Under the pieces are notes generated by a model that was not told the origin of the DNA, ran no database searches, and was given only the letters and a program-made list of their open reading frames with translations. A DNA stretch of 64,000 nt from Elmis aenea (Eukaryota; Arthropoda; Insecta; Coleoptera; Elmidae): positions 8,618,868 to 8,682,867 of the forward strand of contig OX393577.1 of NCBI GenBank assembly GCA_947652605.1, in the 5' to 3' direction. Position numbers and translations under genes: made by a program. How positions within the stretch are numbered: the stretch's first letter is position 1; each line of letters begins with the position of its first letter. This document shows positions 1 through 12,800 of the stretch, in pieces.

Positions 1-315
1 CATTTTGGCGCTACAGACGAAAAATGAAATTTCATAATTTTTGAAAATTTATAATAACTTTTTTATTTATTAAAATAGAACAAATTGTTATGAAGGTTTT
101 TTATACAGATTTTTATGCTCAATTTAACAACAAAATAATTTTTTTGCGACCTTGACTTTCGAGATATGAACTAAACTTATATTTTTTTAAATAGAAACCC
201 TAGTTGGCCATGGCTTTATATAAAAGATATTTTTTTAGCTTTTCAAAAAAAAAATAGTTTTGTATATTTGTTGCAAAAATAACCGAGATTTGGCTAATTT
301 TGTTAAAGTTACCTT

Positions 316-1281
316 CAGGGGTTTGGAGCAGTCCAGTTTTTTAATTGCTCCGTGCCAGCTCCGCTCCGACATCAATCTGCCTACTCTAGCTCCGGCTCCG
401 TTTCATGCTCCAAATATCGAAAAAATGTTTAAGATTAGTTTTTTAATTTTAAACATTTGTTTTTAAAACAAAACTTTGATTTTATCGGATATGTGTACAA
501 CTGTACATGGGTCAAAAATTACAATATTTGACCCTGATCATCAAGTTGAGTTAAATACATGTTTGTAAGAACAAATTATTAATCTATAAATGTTAAAAAG
601 ACGAGAAAAAAGCAGGGGTTTGGAGCGGAGCAGTGGAGCAATGGGTTTTTGCCCGGAGCGGGAGCGGAGCCCGGAGCAAAGAATTTTGCTTGCTCCACTG
701 CTCCACTTTACTATTATAAACTACAATTTTTTTTTAATGAATTATTCTCATGGGTTAGTATTTAATAAAATTATAAATAAACTAAATTTGATTTGTTTGA
801 AGTAAAATTATTATAATGTAACTTTTCTGAATATTAATTTTCATTATTTTGTATTTGAATTTTGAAAAATTTTAAAGAACTTTTTTTTCTTTTTTTAACT
901 TTTGAAGATCAATAATTTGTTCATTTATTTAACTTCATTTGTTTCTTAGGGTCAAATATTGTAATTTTTGGTCCATTTTCACATATCTCATAAAATTTTA
1001 GCTTTGTTTTTAAAAACAAATTTTTAAATAAAAAACTTATTTTATTAATATTTGGAGCGCGGAGCGGAGCGGGAGCGGAGCTGGAGGAGGCATCTTGATG
1101 CCGGAGCGGAGCAACTAAAAAATTGGACTGCTCCAAACCCCTGGAAAAAATTGTGTTTTTTTTTAATTGTACAGTATAAACTGGAGCAGTGGAGCAATCA
1201 AGTTTATTTGCTCCGGACTCCGCTCCAGTTCCGGGCAAAAACCCATTGCTCCACTGCTTCGTGCTCCGCTCCAAACCCCTG
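316..1281. mobile_element. hAT-like non-autonomous element with perfect 8-bp target duplication
   Basis: It begins CAGGGGTTTGGAGC and ends with the complement GCTCCAAACCCCTG. It is flanked by identical 8-bp direct repeats GTTACCTT at 308-315 and 1282-1289, the size expected for hAT transposition. The inside is rich in GGAGC/GCTCC repeats and has no real reading frame. It contains a second copy of the same family, inverted, at 613-1143. A third copy is at 61972-62325. The short reading frames here are artefacts of the GCTCC repeats. Confidence 0.8.
613..1143. mobile_element. Inverted hAT-like copy nested inside the previous one
   Basis: It starts CAGGGGTTTGGAGCGGAGC at 613 and ends CTGCTCCAAACCCCTG at 1143. 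Its two ends are the reverse of the outer element's ends, so it inserted in the opposite orientation. Flanks are GAAAAAAG (605-612) and GAAAAAAT (1144-1151), a 7/8 target duplication. Confidence 0.7.
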
Positions 1282-1641
1282 GTTACCTTATAAAAGGTTG
1301 CCATGATTTCGCAAACAAGTGATGTTTGCTATTATTAAACAACTAAACGTCATTTACAAGTAAATTCTACAGCAGCCGCTACGTTTTTATCCTTTACAAT
1401 GTAAACATATTAAACTTTTTAGTGTTTAAATTTTGCCACATTCACAGTACCACAATAAACAGTTATAAAATACAAAAGAATACACGGACTTACTTAGAAT
1501 TTACTTGGATATGACAAATAGTTGTTTAATAATTGCAAACATCACTGTTTACGAAATCAAGGCACGCTTTGATAAGGAATTTTTTACAAAATTAGCCATA
1601 TCTCGGTTATTTATTGCAAGAAATATATAAAACTATATACA

Positions 1642-3185
1642 GGGTGTCCCAGCCAAGACGAATTATTCGATAGCTCTGTTATTAATAATAATATTTAAAA
1701 AAGTTCAATATAAAAGTTGTTTGTAATCATTTACTACATAACCTAAAATTATTTTCAACTATACACAGTGTTTTGTTTTTGCGCTCTGATACCAAACATA
1801 GTTTTTTTATATGGAACATCCTGTATATTTTGTAATTTTTGGATGTAAAATTAAATTCTCTTTCAAAAATGTTATAGGTTATTTATGTCTAAAATAAACC
1901 GTTTTTGAGTTATTGACGTTTTTTTGAAAATTTTGACAGATGCAGACCTTTATAAAAATATTTATAGTTATTAACATAACAACACCAAAGCAATTTACTC
2001 TGGTAATTCATTAGACAATAGTGTCATAGTGATTGTTGACCAGTTACATTTTAAAAATAATATACAGGGTGTTCGTTTTACTCCGTCCATTTCATTAAAC
2101 TTAAAACGCATGTAAGTAATTTTTTTTTAATGGAACGCCCTATATATTTTTAGATTTTCTTGTAGAAAATTTAATTATCTTTCAAAGTTATTAAGCATGT
2201 TTTATGTCTAAATATAATATTTTTGGAGTTATTTCGTTTCTTATGATTATTTGCGAGTGTTTTACCTAAAATATCGGTAGTAGCCTTTGAAAATTCAAAA
2301 CAATTTGTATGAACTGTCAACCAGAACAATTAATCGGCACAGTTTAAACTATTATGCCACTAAAAATCCATATTCTTTTAAAAGTTGTAGATAAACAGCA
2401 TAAATGGCAGCAAATAACACCAGAATGCTGTGTATCTACAGTTCTTAAAAAATAACGATTTTTAGTGGCATAATAGTGAAAATTATGCCGATTAAGTGTT
2501 TTGGTTGACAGTTCATACAAATTGTTTTGATTTTTCAAAGGCTACTACCGATATTTTAGGTAAAATACTCGCAAATAATCATAAGAAACGAAATAACTTC
2601 AAAAATATTATATTTAGACATAAAACATGCTTAATAACTTTGAAAGATAATTAAATTTTCTACAAGAAAATGTAAAAATATATAGGGTGTTCCATTTAAA
2701 AAAAATTACTTACACGCGTTTAAAGTTTAGCGAAATGGACCGAGTAAAACGAACACCCTGTATATTATTTTAAAAGTTTAACCAATCAACAATCACTATG
2801 ACACTGTTGTCTAATAAATTGCGAGAGTAAATTGCTCTGGTGTTGTTATGTTAATAAATATCAATATTTTTATAAAAGTCTGCATATGTCAAAATTTTCA
2901 AAAAAACGTCAATAACTCAAAAACGGTTCATTTTAGACATAAATAACCTTTAATATTTTTGAAAGAGAATTTAATTTTACATCCAAAAATTACAAAATAT
3001 ACAGGGTGTTCCATATAAAAAAACTATGTTTGGTATCAGAGCGCAAAAACAAAACACTGTGTTTAGTTGATAATAATTTTAGGTTATGTAGTAAATGACT
3101 ACAAACAACTTTTATATTTAACTTTTTTAAATATTATTACTAATAACAGAGCTATCGAATAATTCGTCTTGGCTGGGACACCCTG
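1642..3185. mobile_element. Foldback element, CAGGGTGTCCCAGCC ends
   Basis: The left arm starts CAGGGTGTCCCAGCCAAGAC at 1642; the right arm ends with its complement at 3185, and both are flanked by TA. Arm similarity continues through about 1642-2064 and 2761-3185. The centre is occupied by the element at 2065-2760. The TA target and CAGGGTG end suggest mobilisation by a Tc1/mariner-type transposase. Confidence 0.8.
2065..2760. mobile_element. Innermost foldback element, CAGGGTGTTCGTTTTAC ends
   Basis: It starts CAGGGTGTTCGTTTTACTC at 2065 and ends with the complement at 2760. It is nearly a perfect palindrome around position 2405; the TATTATGCCACTAAAAATC motif near 2350 is repeated inverted near 2458-2476. 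TA flanks both ends. Confidence 0.8.
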
Positions 3186-3913
3186 TATAATTGAAAAGCT
3201 AAAAAAATTATCTTTTACATACATCTTTTACATGGCCAACTAGGGTTTCCATTTAAAAAAAATACAAGTTTACTTCATATCTCAAAAGTGAAGGTCGACA
3301 AAAAAATTTTAATTGTTTTTAAATTGAGCGTCAAAATCTGTATAACAGTCATCCATAACATTTTGTTCTATTTTAATAAATAAGAAGTTATAGTGAATTT
3401 TCAAAAGTGATGAAATTTCATTTTTCGTCTGTAGAGCCAAAATGGAAAGCGATAGAAAAAATCTGATAACACAGGCGTTCTTTTCACAAACAAATAGCTA
3501 AAGAGGCCGATATCAGATTTTCGCTTACTATTACAGTAACGGAGATACCCCGTAAAACATTCGAATTTGGTCCGCTCGGTATACCTAAATTATTGTTTAG
3601 TATACGAATTTTTTTATAGCAACGAAGTATGGTCCCTATGTTGCAAAACTAAGCAAATTTTTTCATGTAGGTGTACGAACAAACAAAACATTTTATTTTC
3701 GTTAACATTGCTGTCATAATTGTCGAGAAAGTTCTTGTTTGCTAAAAGTATTTTTCTGTTGTGTTGAAAGTTGTTTGAAGTAATTGTCTGTACGATGATG
3801 ATTTTGTACGGCTTATAGGACGAATAAAAATAAAACTTGTGAAACATTTAAAGTCATAAGTGAAATTGAAAGTACGTGTGGAAGTAGCAAGGAACATTTT
3901 TATTTAAATAATA

Positions 3914-4756
3914 CAGGGTGTTCCAATTTCGAGGCTTAACATAAAGATCTCGTTGAAATTGTCGGATGTTTTATCTGTTTCGGACAAATATCAACTGCGT
4001 TGTTTTATATAGCCGTCCTATAGTTACAAACAGGGCCTTCCAGAGGAAACACGAGGCCCGGGCAGTGTGACGAAAAAAAGGGTCCTCGCTCTCTTGAATT
4101 GTTTTAAAATCCGTCCCGTTTCACACTGATGACTCCTGCTTTTTTGAAATCCGTACGGTTTTTTACAGATCGAGTTAAAGCATTGTGAAGCCCTTACATT
4201 TGTAAGAGGCCCCCCTAAAATTAACAGGCCTGGGGCATCTGCCTCTTTTGCCCCCCACTCTGCGTGGTTACAAAAGTAACGATTTTTTTATCTAACTAAT
4301 TGCCTAAGAAACAAAACATCTGAATGTAACAAAATGGTAATATTTACCTTGATTTTGTCTTATCAGTAACTAAAAAGGAAAAATCGCTGTTTTAAGATTT
4401 ATTTTGGTTGTGAATTACCTATTGTATGTGATATAATCGCCTTCAGAGTATGTAGTACTATATTTTAATGCAAAAAAAACAGTATGGCTCCTGTAAGAAA
4501 TAATAGAGTTGATGGTGGTCCAAACCAGATAAAACGTCAGACACAAAATTTAAATAGAACAGGGCATAGATACCACTTGCCTAAGAAACTGTTTTTATTT
4601 TTTCAATATTTCAAAAAAGTTAAGGAAATAAAACAAAAAACAGCAATTGTTTTACGTTGTTTTTTTTTAAATAGCTTTTGAACTGAGAGGCCCATGGTAC
4701 TTTTCGTTTTCGCAAAGCTAGAGCTTCATGTTGAGGCTTTAATTTGGGGCACCCTG
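3914..4756. mobile_element. Foldback-type element with CAGGGTGTTCCAA / GGCACCCTG ends
   Basis: The left end CAGGGTGTTCCAATTTCGAG at 3914 pairs with an inverted copy that ends GGGGCACCCTG at 4756, with TA on both sides. The interior includes unrelated sequence around 4025-4265 rich in GGCC and CCCC, probably another old insertion. No gene. Confidence 0.6.
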
Positions 4757-6794
4757 TATATGTATTTCAAGAAATACAATTATTGCCTCTAACAAATTGT
4801 TATTCAAAGAGCAGTTGAACCTTTAGCCCTTCGACTTTTTCGGTAACGTACCTCCGCTATAAAGTTTGGTTTTTAAATCTGATAAGACTATTATTTTTAC
4901 AAAACTTTGCTCCTACTAGACCAAAATATTTGTTTTCATGTTTATTGGTCAGTGTAGCAAAATAACAAGTTATTTTTGAGTTAAACGAAATCGTGCTGTT
5001 TTGGCGGAAGATAATTTGTTGACTTCAATACCAATGTGCAAGTAGGTGAAAATTTTTACCACTTATTTACATTGCCGAGTCAAAATAATGATCTTAAATT
5101 GAGCATCGTTAAGTGAACAGAAATGTTTAAATAGAATTATTCTATAGCAGCGGTTCCAACATTTATTTTGTCGCGGAATTCACACGATTCTTCAAAAATT
5201 TCGTAATCTCAACCATACCTGTATTTTACAGAACCCCCCCCCTCAATTTTTATAGGACATTAAAAAATAAAATAAGTAAACATGCACCATTAAATATTAC
5301 AAAATAAAACGATTCATTTTGGTGGTTACCATAGTTTGTTTATGTTCATATTGGACTGTAGGTTTTATGAGAAAAGTTAAAGAATAAACCACCAAAAAGT
5401 TCTGATAAAAAACCAACAGGGGTCGCACTTTTTAGCCCCCTGTGAAGGTGGGAGATTTTGAAAATATTACTATGGGAAACCTTATAATAAGTATAAAACA
5501 TCTACCAAATATCACTCTCCTACATTTATCTAAATTTGAGAAATAAAATAAAAACCTAATTTTACCGCTCCCCTTAGGGGGGTGTAACTCAGAAAGACCC
5601 CCCTTAATTTTCGATAAGGAATCACCTCCCGATTTTTTTTGCATTATTTAAGAAACAACATGTATAACATATCAGTCGATAAAATTGTTTGAATTGTAAA
5701 ACGTACCAGGAAGACTTTTTTTTAATACATAGGACAAAGTCCTTAAGAAATGTTTATACTTAAAGCCATCAAGTTATATTTTACAGTACATGTTTTTAAT
5801 GTGTATGTCTGAAGAATAATTTCAACTAAAATTCGATGCGTTACGACATTTGCAAAAACATGTATGTATGTGTGTAGAAGGAAAGATACTGCTTATCATT
5901 CACTTGGCAAACTTTGCAATCGTTCATTCAAAGTACACAAATTATCTACAAAGTACTATTAACCCACGTGCGATGATATATTTTATAGTAGTTTGCAAGG
6001 ACGTTTATCGTATCCTGCATCAAATATAGACTTTTTAGATAACTTAAAATCCATGTAATCTCTCCGATATTTGGTCGAATATAAATGAGATTATGATCAA
6101 AGTCCAGGTACAGCTATGTCACTTTAATAAATGTGTTTACAAAAATTGATCGTATCGGTTAGAATTTTAAGTGGGAATATTTGTTTACTCTATAGTAAAG
6201 CGTGTTTCAGATAAATAAACAATTAAACACACTATCATTCTATGATATAATTTTTTAGATATATTTTTGATATCTAAATATTGATTATTATTGCCGATAC
6301 AATTGGCGGTGAATTATCTATCTTTCTGATGAACTTCTGGAGATATAAGTAGTTCGATTTTGATAAATTATTTACATTTTAATTCCAAAAAGTCTGCATA
6401 AAATTGGTCACTGTAAGTTCAATAAAACCTAAACAACATCACAGTGAATCAGGAATTTATATGTTTTGGTAACTGGAATGTTGTAACTCAAATATTTGTA
6501 GTTTTTTGAATTTTTGTTGGCTCTCTTCAATGGAGAGAAAGGGAGGGGATAGGGAGAGAGTTGCAGAAAAAACCATGAAAGTATATTAGAGTAATTGAGA
6601 TGTATTGACAGTTATGTAGTGATGAAGTCATCAATGATAAAGATTGATCAGTGTTTGTGATATATTTGTGATATGTACATAGGTTTTTGGTTTTAATTCT
6701 AGTTGTACAAACGTTTTATCCCAGTGTATGTTTCATGTAATTGTGTGTGGTTCCAAGTAGTGCTGGTGTTAATTTATTTGCGTTTGTAGTTTCA
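4757..6794. other. Non-coding stretch upstream of CPT1
   Basis: No convincing reading frame. A hAT-like fragment may begin near 5150 (GCAGCGGTTCCAAC), without a visible partner end. From about 5700 onward the sequence looks single-copy and probably holds the CPT1 promoter and an upstream non-coding exon, because a pyrimidine-containing 3' splice site (TTTGTAGTTTCAG) ends at 6794, 22 nt before the CPT1 start codon. Confidence 0.4.
6782..6794 (+). promoter_or_regulatory. Probable 3' splice site before the CPT1 start codon
   Basis: TTTGTAGTTTCAG followed by 22 nt and the CPT1 ATG. This implies a 5' non-coding exon upstream, common in CPT1 genes. It is inferred from the splice consensus only. 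Confidence 0.45.
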
Positions 6795-6816
6795 GAATAA
6801 TTCAAAATAATCAGGA

Positions 6817-9800
6817 ATGGCGGAAGCACATTCAGCTGTTGCGTTTTCATTCACCGTCACCCATGAAGGATGGGACGTTAACTTTGATAGAGAAGTCCTC
6901 AACCTTATATGGGAGTCTGGTATAAGGTCATGGAAAAAACGTCTTGCAAGATTTCAGGTAAGTTTTTTAATAGAACTATAATAGAAGGGTTTACTCTGGC
7001 TTAAGCGTTCCAGAGCAAGTCTGTTAATGAATCTAATTTTCCTGCTGCTGTAACATAAACAGTCAATTAATGTAATAATTTCTTATAAGTTTGTAAATAA
7101 GTAGTTAAAGTTTTGGATGATTAATTACAATAATAAATTGCAAGTACTTAAAAACTGAAGGTTCTTTCCATTGCGAATTTACTTTACAATTAAAATGCAG
7201 TAAATTACTTGTTATTATTCGCAAATAAAATTTCTTTTGTTTAACAACCTTGAGTGACGGTCATATTTGGGTTTAATAATGTCTTAGTTCTCGGAAAATT
7301 ATTAGTGGACAATGTCGTGGAAACCATATAAATTGCATATCTACCACATGTGTTTTGTTAATTGCTATATTGCTAATACTCGTACTTACTAGCAATTTCG
7401 TGTACCATGCATAACAGTACAGATATACAGGGTGGGCCAAATTCGAATGTTTTACGGGTATTTCGGTTGCCGTAATAGTTGGCGAAAATTTGATATCGGT
7501 CTTTTGGGCAATTGCTCGAAAAATTGTTCCTCGAAGGAAACTCCTTGAAAGCCTAGTTGCTCGAATAACAATTTCTCGAATAGAAAATTGCTCGAAATAA
7601 TGTTACTTAAAGAAAATTTATTAAATATATACAAGTACAAAATAATTAAATGTACTAGGAAAGTTGTTTACATTTGTTTACACTTAACCCTTAACGAGTA
7701 CAATTAAATATCTATTATCTTCAAATAATCTTCTCATTACCTTCCTTGCTATAGTATTTTGCTGTTAGGGAGTCATTAGAAATACAGAAATCAACAAGCC
7801 TTAACAAGTACAGGGTGGTCCAAATTTGATGGGATTACATGGGTATCTCGCTTAATATTCAAGATAGAGAAACGGTTAAATTGCCAAAAATGTGCAGTTT
7901 TTTTGAGACAAACTGAGCCGTTTTCAAAAATATTCTATATCATTTCCGGTTTTTGAGTTATCAGAAAAAAATGTGTTTTTTTGTCATATTGATAATGTTT
8001 CAAATTAATTATTTTGTATTTATAAAAAATTTATATTTTTTTAAAGTCACTTATTTCATTATTTCAAGCAATTTTCTCTTCCAGAAATTGTTATTCGAGG
8101 AACAATTTTTCAAGCAATTGTCTTTCGAGCAATTTTCATTAAACCGGTCCACCCTGTACATCATATCTCTTTTTGAACTGCTGATTGGTCCATAGACGAA
8201 TAATATACCTACATGGTGGCCCTAAAGTAATTATTTTGACGAATTTAAGTGTAATACAATCTTGTTTTGAAAAAGACCAAGACACAATGGTCGAAACGTC
8301 AACTACTTCTAAATATAAAAGACGCGGTTCCAAACCCGGAAACCAAGATTGTATTATGGATAACGGCCGCGAAAGCCTCAAGAATAGAATTTAAGTGTGT
8401 TTAAAAATATTTTGACTGGCACAATGGTATGTCCATTATTATACAAATTTTTGTATTTATAAAAGTACAGTTTTGTTACAATATTTTTGTTAACTTTCTC
8501 CAACTTCTTTGTTTTTCGTGCTTATTATTCTGCATGTTTCTATACCGGGTGATTCAGTTTGACTATAACTTTTTAATTATTGAAAATAACCCCATATATT
8601 TTTGGAAACGGCGACATATTCCCTATTAAATGATGTGCATCTGTTATCCCTACGATGACGTATGTCAAATCCGCGATAGGCAACTGTTTTTTTTTAAATA
8701 ATATAATATAATTTTTTGTTGTTGATTCGGATAATTTAATGCTGAATCCGACCGTGTATTAAAAAGTTATGCTTACAGAAGAATCTTTTTGAGAAAAATC
8801 AGTTCAAAGTTAATTCAAATCATAGCAAACAGTCTTTTTAACATAACAAAAAACGATCAAACCTTAAAAATTATACTGTAACTATAAATGGAAATGTATT
8901 AAAAATAAATTTTTAATAAAAATAAAAACAAATAAACGTTGGCATAAAAAAAATTAAACTCCAATTTCAATCAAGCAGTTACAAATAGAGGACAACCGTG
9001 TTTGGAATGTGAATACATTAAAGCTTAATTTTTTATGTCGACGTTTATTATTTAATAGAGAATTTTTCGCCGTTTCCAAAAATATAAGGTTTGTTGGGGT
9101 TTGATTCAATAATAAAAAGTTATAGGGGTGCGACAGTCAAACTGAATCACCCGGTATAAATCCGTTGTTGCACATTCATCGTCAGTGTGTAAAAGGCAAA
9201 TTTAAAAAAAAAAAAAAATTGCCTGTATTATAAATACATAAATTTGTATAACAATGAACATACCATTAAACCAGAATGATTTTTTTAAATACACTTAAAC
9301 TCAGCAAAATAGATTGTCTCTTTAGGGAACACACAATATAAAAGATAAGACATATCTTTATACAGGGTGACAATAATCTACATGTGTTGTATGGGTAACT
9401 TTGTTATTACAAGAGTAACAAAGTCGGTTAAATTAGCAAAGTTGGGCAGAATTTCAAGACGAATTTAATGCCATTTTGACATTTGGTCTACACCTTCAAC
9501 TTTTTTAAATATTTTGAAAAAACCAAAAACAGACGATTTTTTCAATGGTAAATAATTCCACAGCCACCTATGTTAAAACCAAAGTGTGAATTAATTCCTT
9601 TAGATATTTTTACGTAGAATTAGAAAAAAATATTTAAAAAGTCATAGCTCACTCGATTTTCGAGATATAAGCCAAACTTGACTTTTTTTAAATGGCAACC
9701 ATAGTTGGCTATGGGTTCATTAAATAGCTTATTTTCTTCTGATTTCAAAAATGTATGGGTTGTCATATCTATTTCCATTAGTTTTCTTACAATTTGCAAA

Positions 9801-12800
9801 AACCGAAATTATTACTAAATAGTATGTGAGTGCCTTGGAACTGGAGAGCATTTTTTGTTTTTTTTTAATTAGTTGTCAAACTAAGTTCTGTTTTGCTGCT
9901 AATTACTGATGTGAATGTGTTAAGTAATTGTGATAAAAGTTTAAAAAAATAAAAAATATGGCTTATTCGAGGGAAGAAAAAAATGATATGTTATTTTGCT
10001 ACTACAGTTGTAATCGTAATGTAAACGCAGCATCGGAATTATATCTACTAACATACATGGAAAGAAGGCAGCCAGATAAAAGATTGTTTGCAAAACTCGA
10101 AGCTAATTTAAAACAGTATGGATCATTTTCTAAACCAAAAGATGCCAAAATAAATTTTAATGAAGATACAGAGGTACTTGTTTTGGCATACAATACTTTT
10201 AAACCAACTGCATCTGTACGAGAAATCGGACTTGAGTGTAACGTATCCAGAGAACAAGCAAGAATAATTTTAAAACAAAATAATTTTAATCCTTATCATC
10301 ATCATATTGGAAATACGTTGTACCCAACAGATTTGGATAGAAGATTAAACTATGCTACATGGTTCGTAGAAGAAAGTCGAAGACACGAACTCTTTTCTCA
10401 ATCAATTTTATTTACTGACGAGGCAAAATTTACAAACAATGGATTATTTAATAGAAAAAATCATATTTACTGGGCGAGGGAAAATCCACACTTAACGGTT
10501 GAAAGACGTGATCAACATGTTTTTAGTATCAATGTTTGGTGTGCCATTCTTGGTACAAAAATACTCGGTCCTTATTTTTATGAGAAAAATTTAAATTCAG
10601 AGCGCTATTTGTTATTTTTACAAAATCAATTAGAAGAAATGTTGGACGATCTTCCATTGAACTTGATTCAAAATTTGAATTACTTTCAGCATGATGGAGC
10701 ACCAGCTCACAATGCACAAATAGTATCAAACTATTTATTAGAAAAATTTCCTAACTGGATAGGTAACAGAGGTCCCATTGCATGGCCTCCCAGGTCTCCG
10801 GACCTAACGCCTCTTGATTTTTTTCTATGGGGAACTATTAAAGATAAAGTTTATAAAGAAAAGCCCCATAGTGTTGATCACCTGAAAACCAACATAAGAG
10901 CAGCTGTAGCAGAAATCAGACATAATACTTTACTAAAAGTGCAAAGTGAAATATTAAAACGGTGTCAACTGTGTGTTCAAGAAAATGGTGGCCACTTTGA
11001 AGCATTATTATAATTTTTAATTTAATTTTAGTCATTAATTATTATGTTAGTAGTTTATTAATATTAGCCACGAAGTATTTTATTTGTTATTGTTCAATTA
11101 AATTATTTTACTAGTAATTTCAATTGTTTCTGATGATTAGATATAAAGCAAGAAAACATGACATTCTTGTCCAATTCCAAGGCACCCTTATACTATTTAG
11201 TAATAATTTCGGTTTTTGCAAATTGTAAGAAAACTAATGGAAATAGATATGACAACCCATACATTTTTGAAATCAGAAGAAAATAAGCTATTTAATGAAC
11301 CCATAGCCAACTATGGTTGCCATTTAAAAAAAGTCAAGTTTGGCTTATATCTCGAAAATCGAGTGAGCTATGACTTTTTACATATTTTTTTCTAATTCTA
11401 CGTAAAAATATCTAAAGGAATCAATTCACACTTTGGTTTTAACATAGGTGGCTGTGGAATTATTTACCATTGAAAAAATCGTCTGTTTTTGGTTTTTTCA
11501 AAATATTTAAAAAAGTTGAAGGTGTAGACCAAATGTCAAAATGGCATTAAATTCGTCTTGAAATTCTGCCCAACTTTGCTAATTTAACCGACTTTGTTAC
11601 TCTTGTAATAACAAAGTTACCCATACAACACATGTAGATTATTGTCACCCTGTATATCTATAATATGGATTCTATAGTCAGTTTTAATATTCAATAAAAA
11701 AGCATTATTTTTAAGTTCAAATAAATAAAAAAATTGTACTATTTTACAAGAAAGTCCCTTATGTGTGCCACTTTTTCAATTTTGCATAGTTTTTCATAGT
11801 AAGCTGATTTTTACGTTGATTTATAACTTTGAGTGCACTGCAAAGCATCTTAATAAATTTGTTGTTTAATATTTCACAGATTAGATTGAGACTAAAAATA
11901 TATGTTACATAAGTAGTTAATAAAACGATTGTTGACTGCTAATGTTGTGACGCGTAGTATAAAACCAGAAAGAGAATAAACAGAATCAACAAAAGTTGTA
12001 AACAAAGTCGACTGTGTCTCTATACAAGTTAATATTTAGAATTTTGAAATGAAAGCAATTTTTTTGACTTGTTTCGGATAGCAGATAGGTACATAAACGC
12101 TTTTAACAATGTATGAATGTACCTTTTTGTATTTACGTAGAATGTTTTAATTAAATGCCTTGCATTACATCGATCACGATAATAATGAAGTTGTTCAGCA
12201 ATACAAAACACATGTTTTAATAATGTAAGTTTTAATTTATCAACACTGATGAGATCCTGTTTGTTGGAAATGCTTGTTCAACTTGCATTTCTTCCTAATC
12301 GCTTCGTAATTGCTGAAGTTTTTCGCTTTCAAGGTAATGTGTAATACCATTAGCAACAAAACCGATTATCTGTTTACGTATTAAGTTATTGGCCACATAA
12401 CTTTTAACATATTTACCCTTGAACTTGTAATAAAGTGTTGATTAAAACATAGTGTAAACACTAGGTATAAAACTTAAGCCCCCCCATATTTTATCTTGAA
12501 AATACCGGTAATGTAATTATCAATTAATTTAATAACAATCATCATTATTGGTACTATGTACTATTATGTTAAAAACTTACTTATTTTACTAGGAAACCGT
12601 CTTTTTTGTATAAAACCTCAAACAATTATTTGGGGGCAGAATTCAAGGCAGCGCCAATTGGTGAGGAAAAAATTACAGCTATTTTTGTTATATCACGAGA
12701 TATTTGGGAATTGTTTTGATGTTGAGCAAAAAATTTTCCGTTCAAAAGTCTACAAAAGTTGGTAATTTTCCAATTTAAAAAATAAAAGTATATACAGGGT

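Larger units (their letters stand above)
1..3580. mobile_element. Large foldback (palindromic) element, left end outside window, with nested insertions
   Basis: The sequence at 1-310 and 1285-1640 reappears, inverted and diverged, at 3190-3580; for example the stretch around the ACGAAAAATGAAATTTCAT motif at the left edge is matched by its complement near 3410-3435. The right end (3545-3580) resembles the end of the intronic element at 47881-49085, so both belong to one family. The left arm is split by a hAT-like element (316-1281) and the centre by another foldback element (1642-3185), which holds a third (2065-2760). No protein is encoded. The left terminus lies before the window. Confidence 0.75.

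Noticed and set aside
921..1306. Overlapping reading frames on both strands rich in GCTCC/GGAGC codons
   Set aside because: They lie inside nested hAT-like elements and reflect the repeated GCTCC word, not a protein.
8180..8400. Possible LINE or Penelope 3' tail (ATGGTCGAAACGTC motif)
   Set aside because: The motif resembles tails of insect retroelements, but no coding part or defined end is visible, so no family can be assigned.
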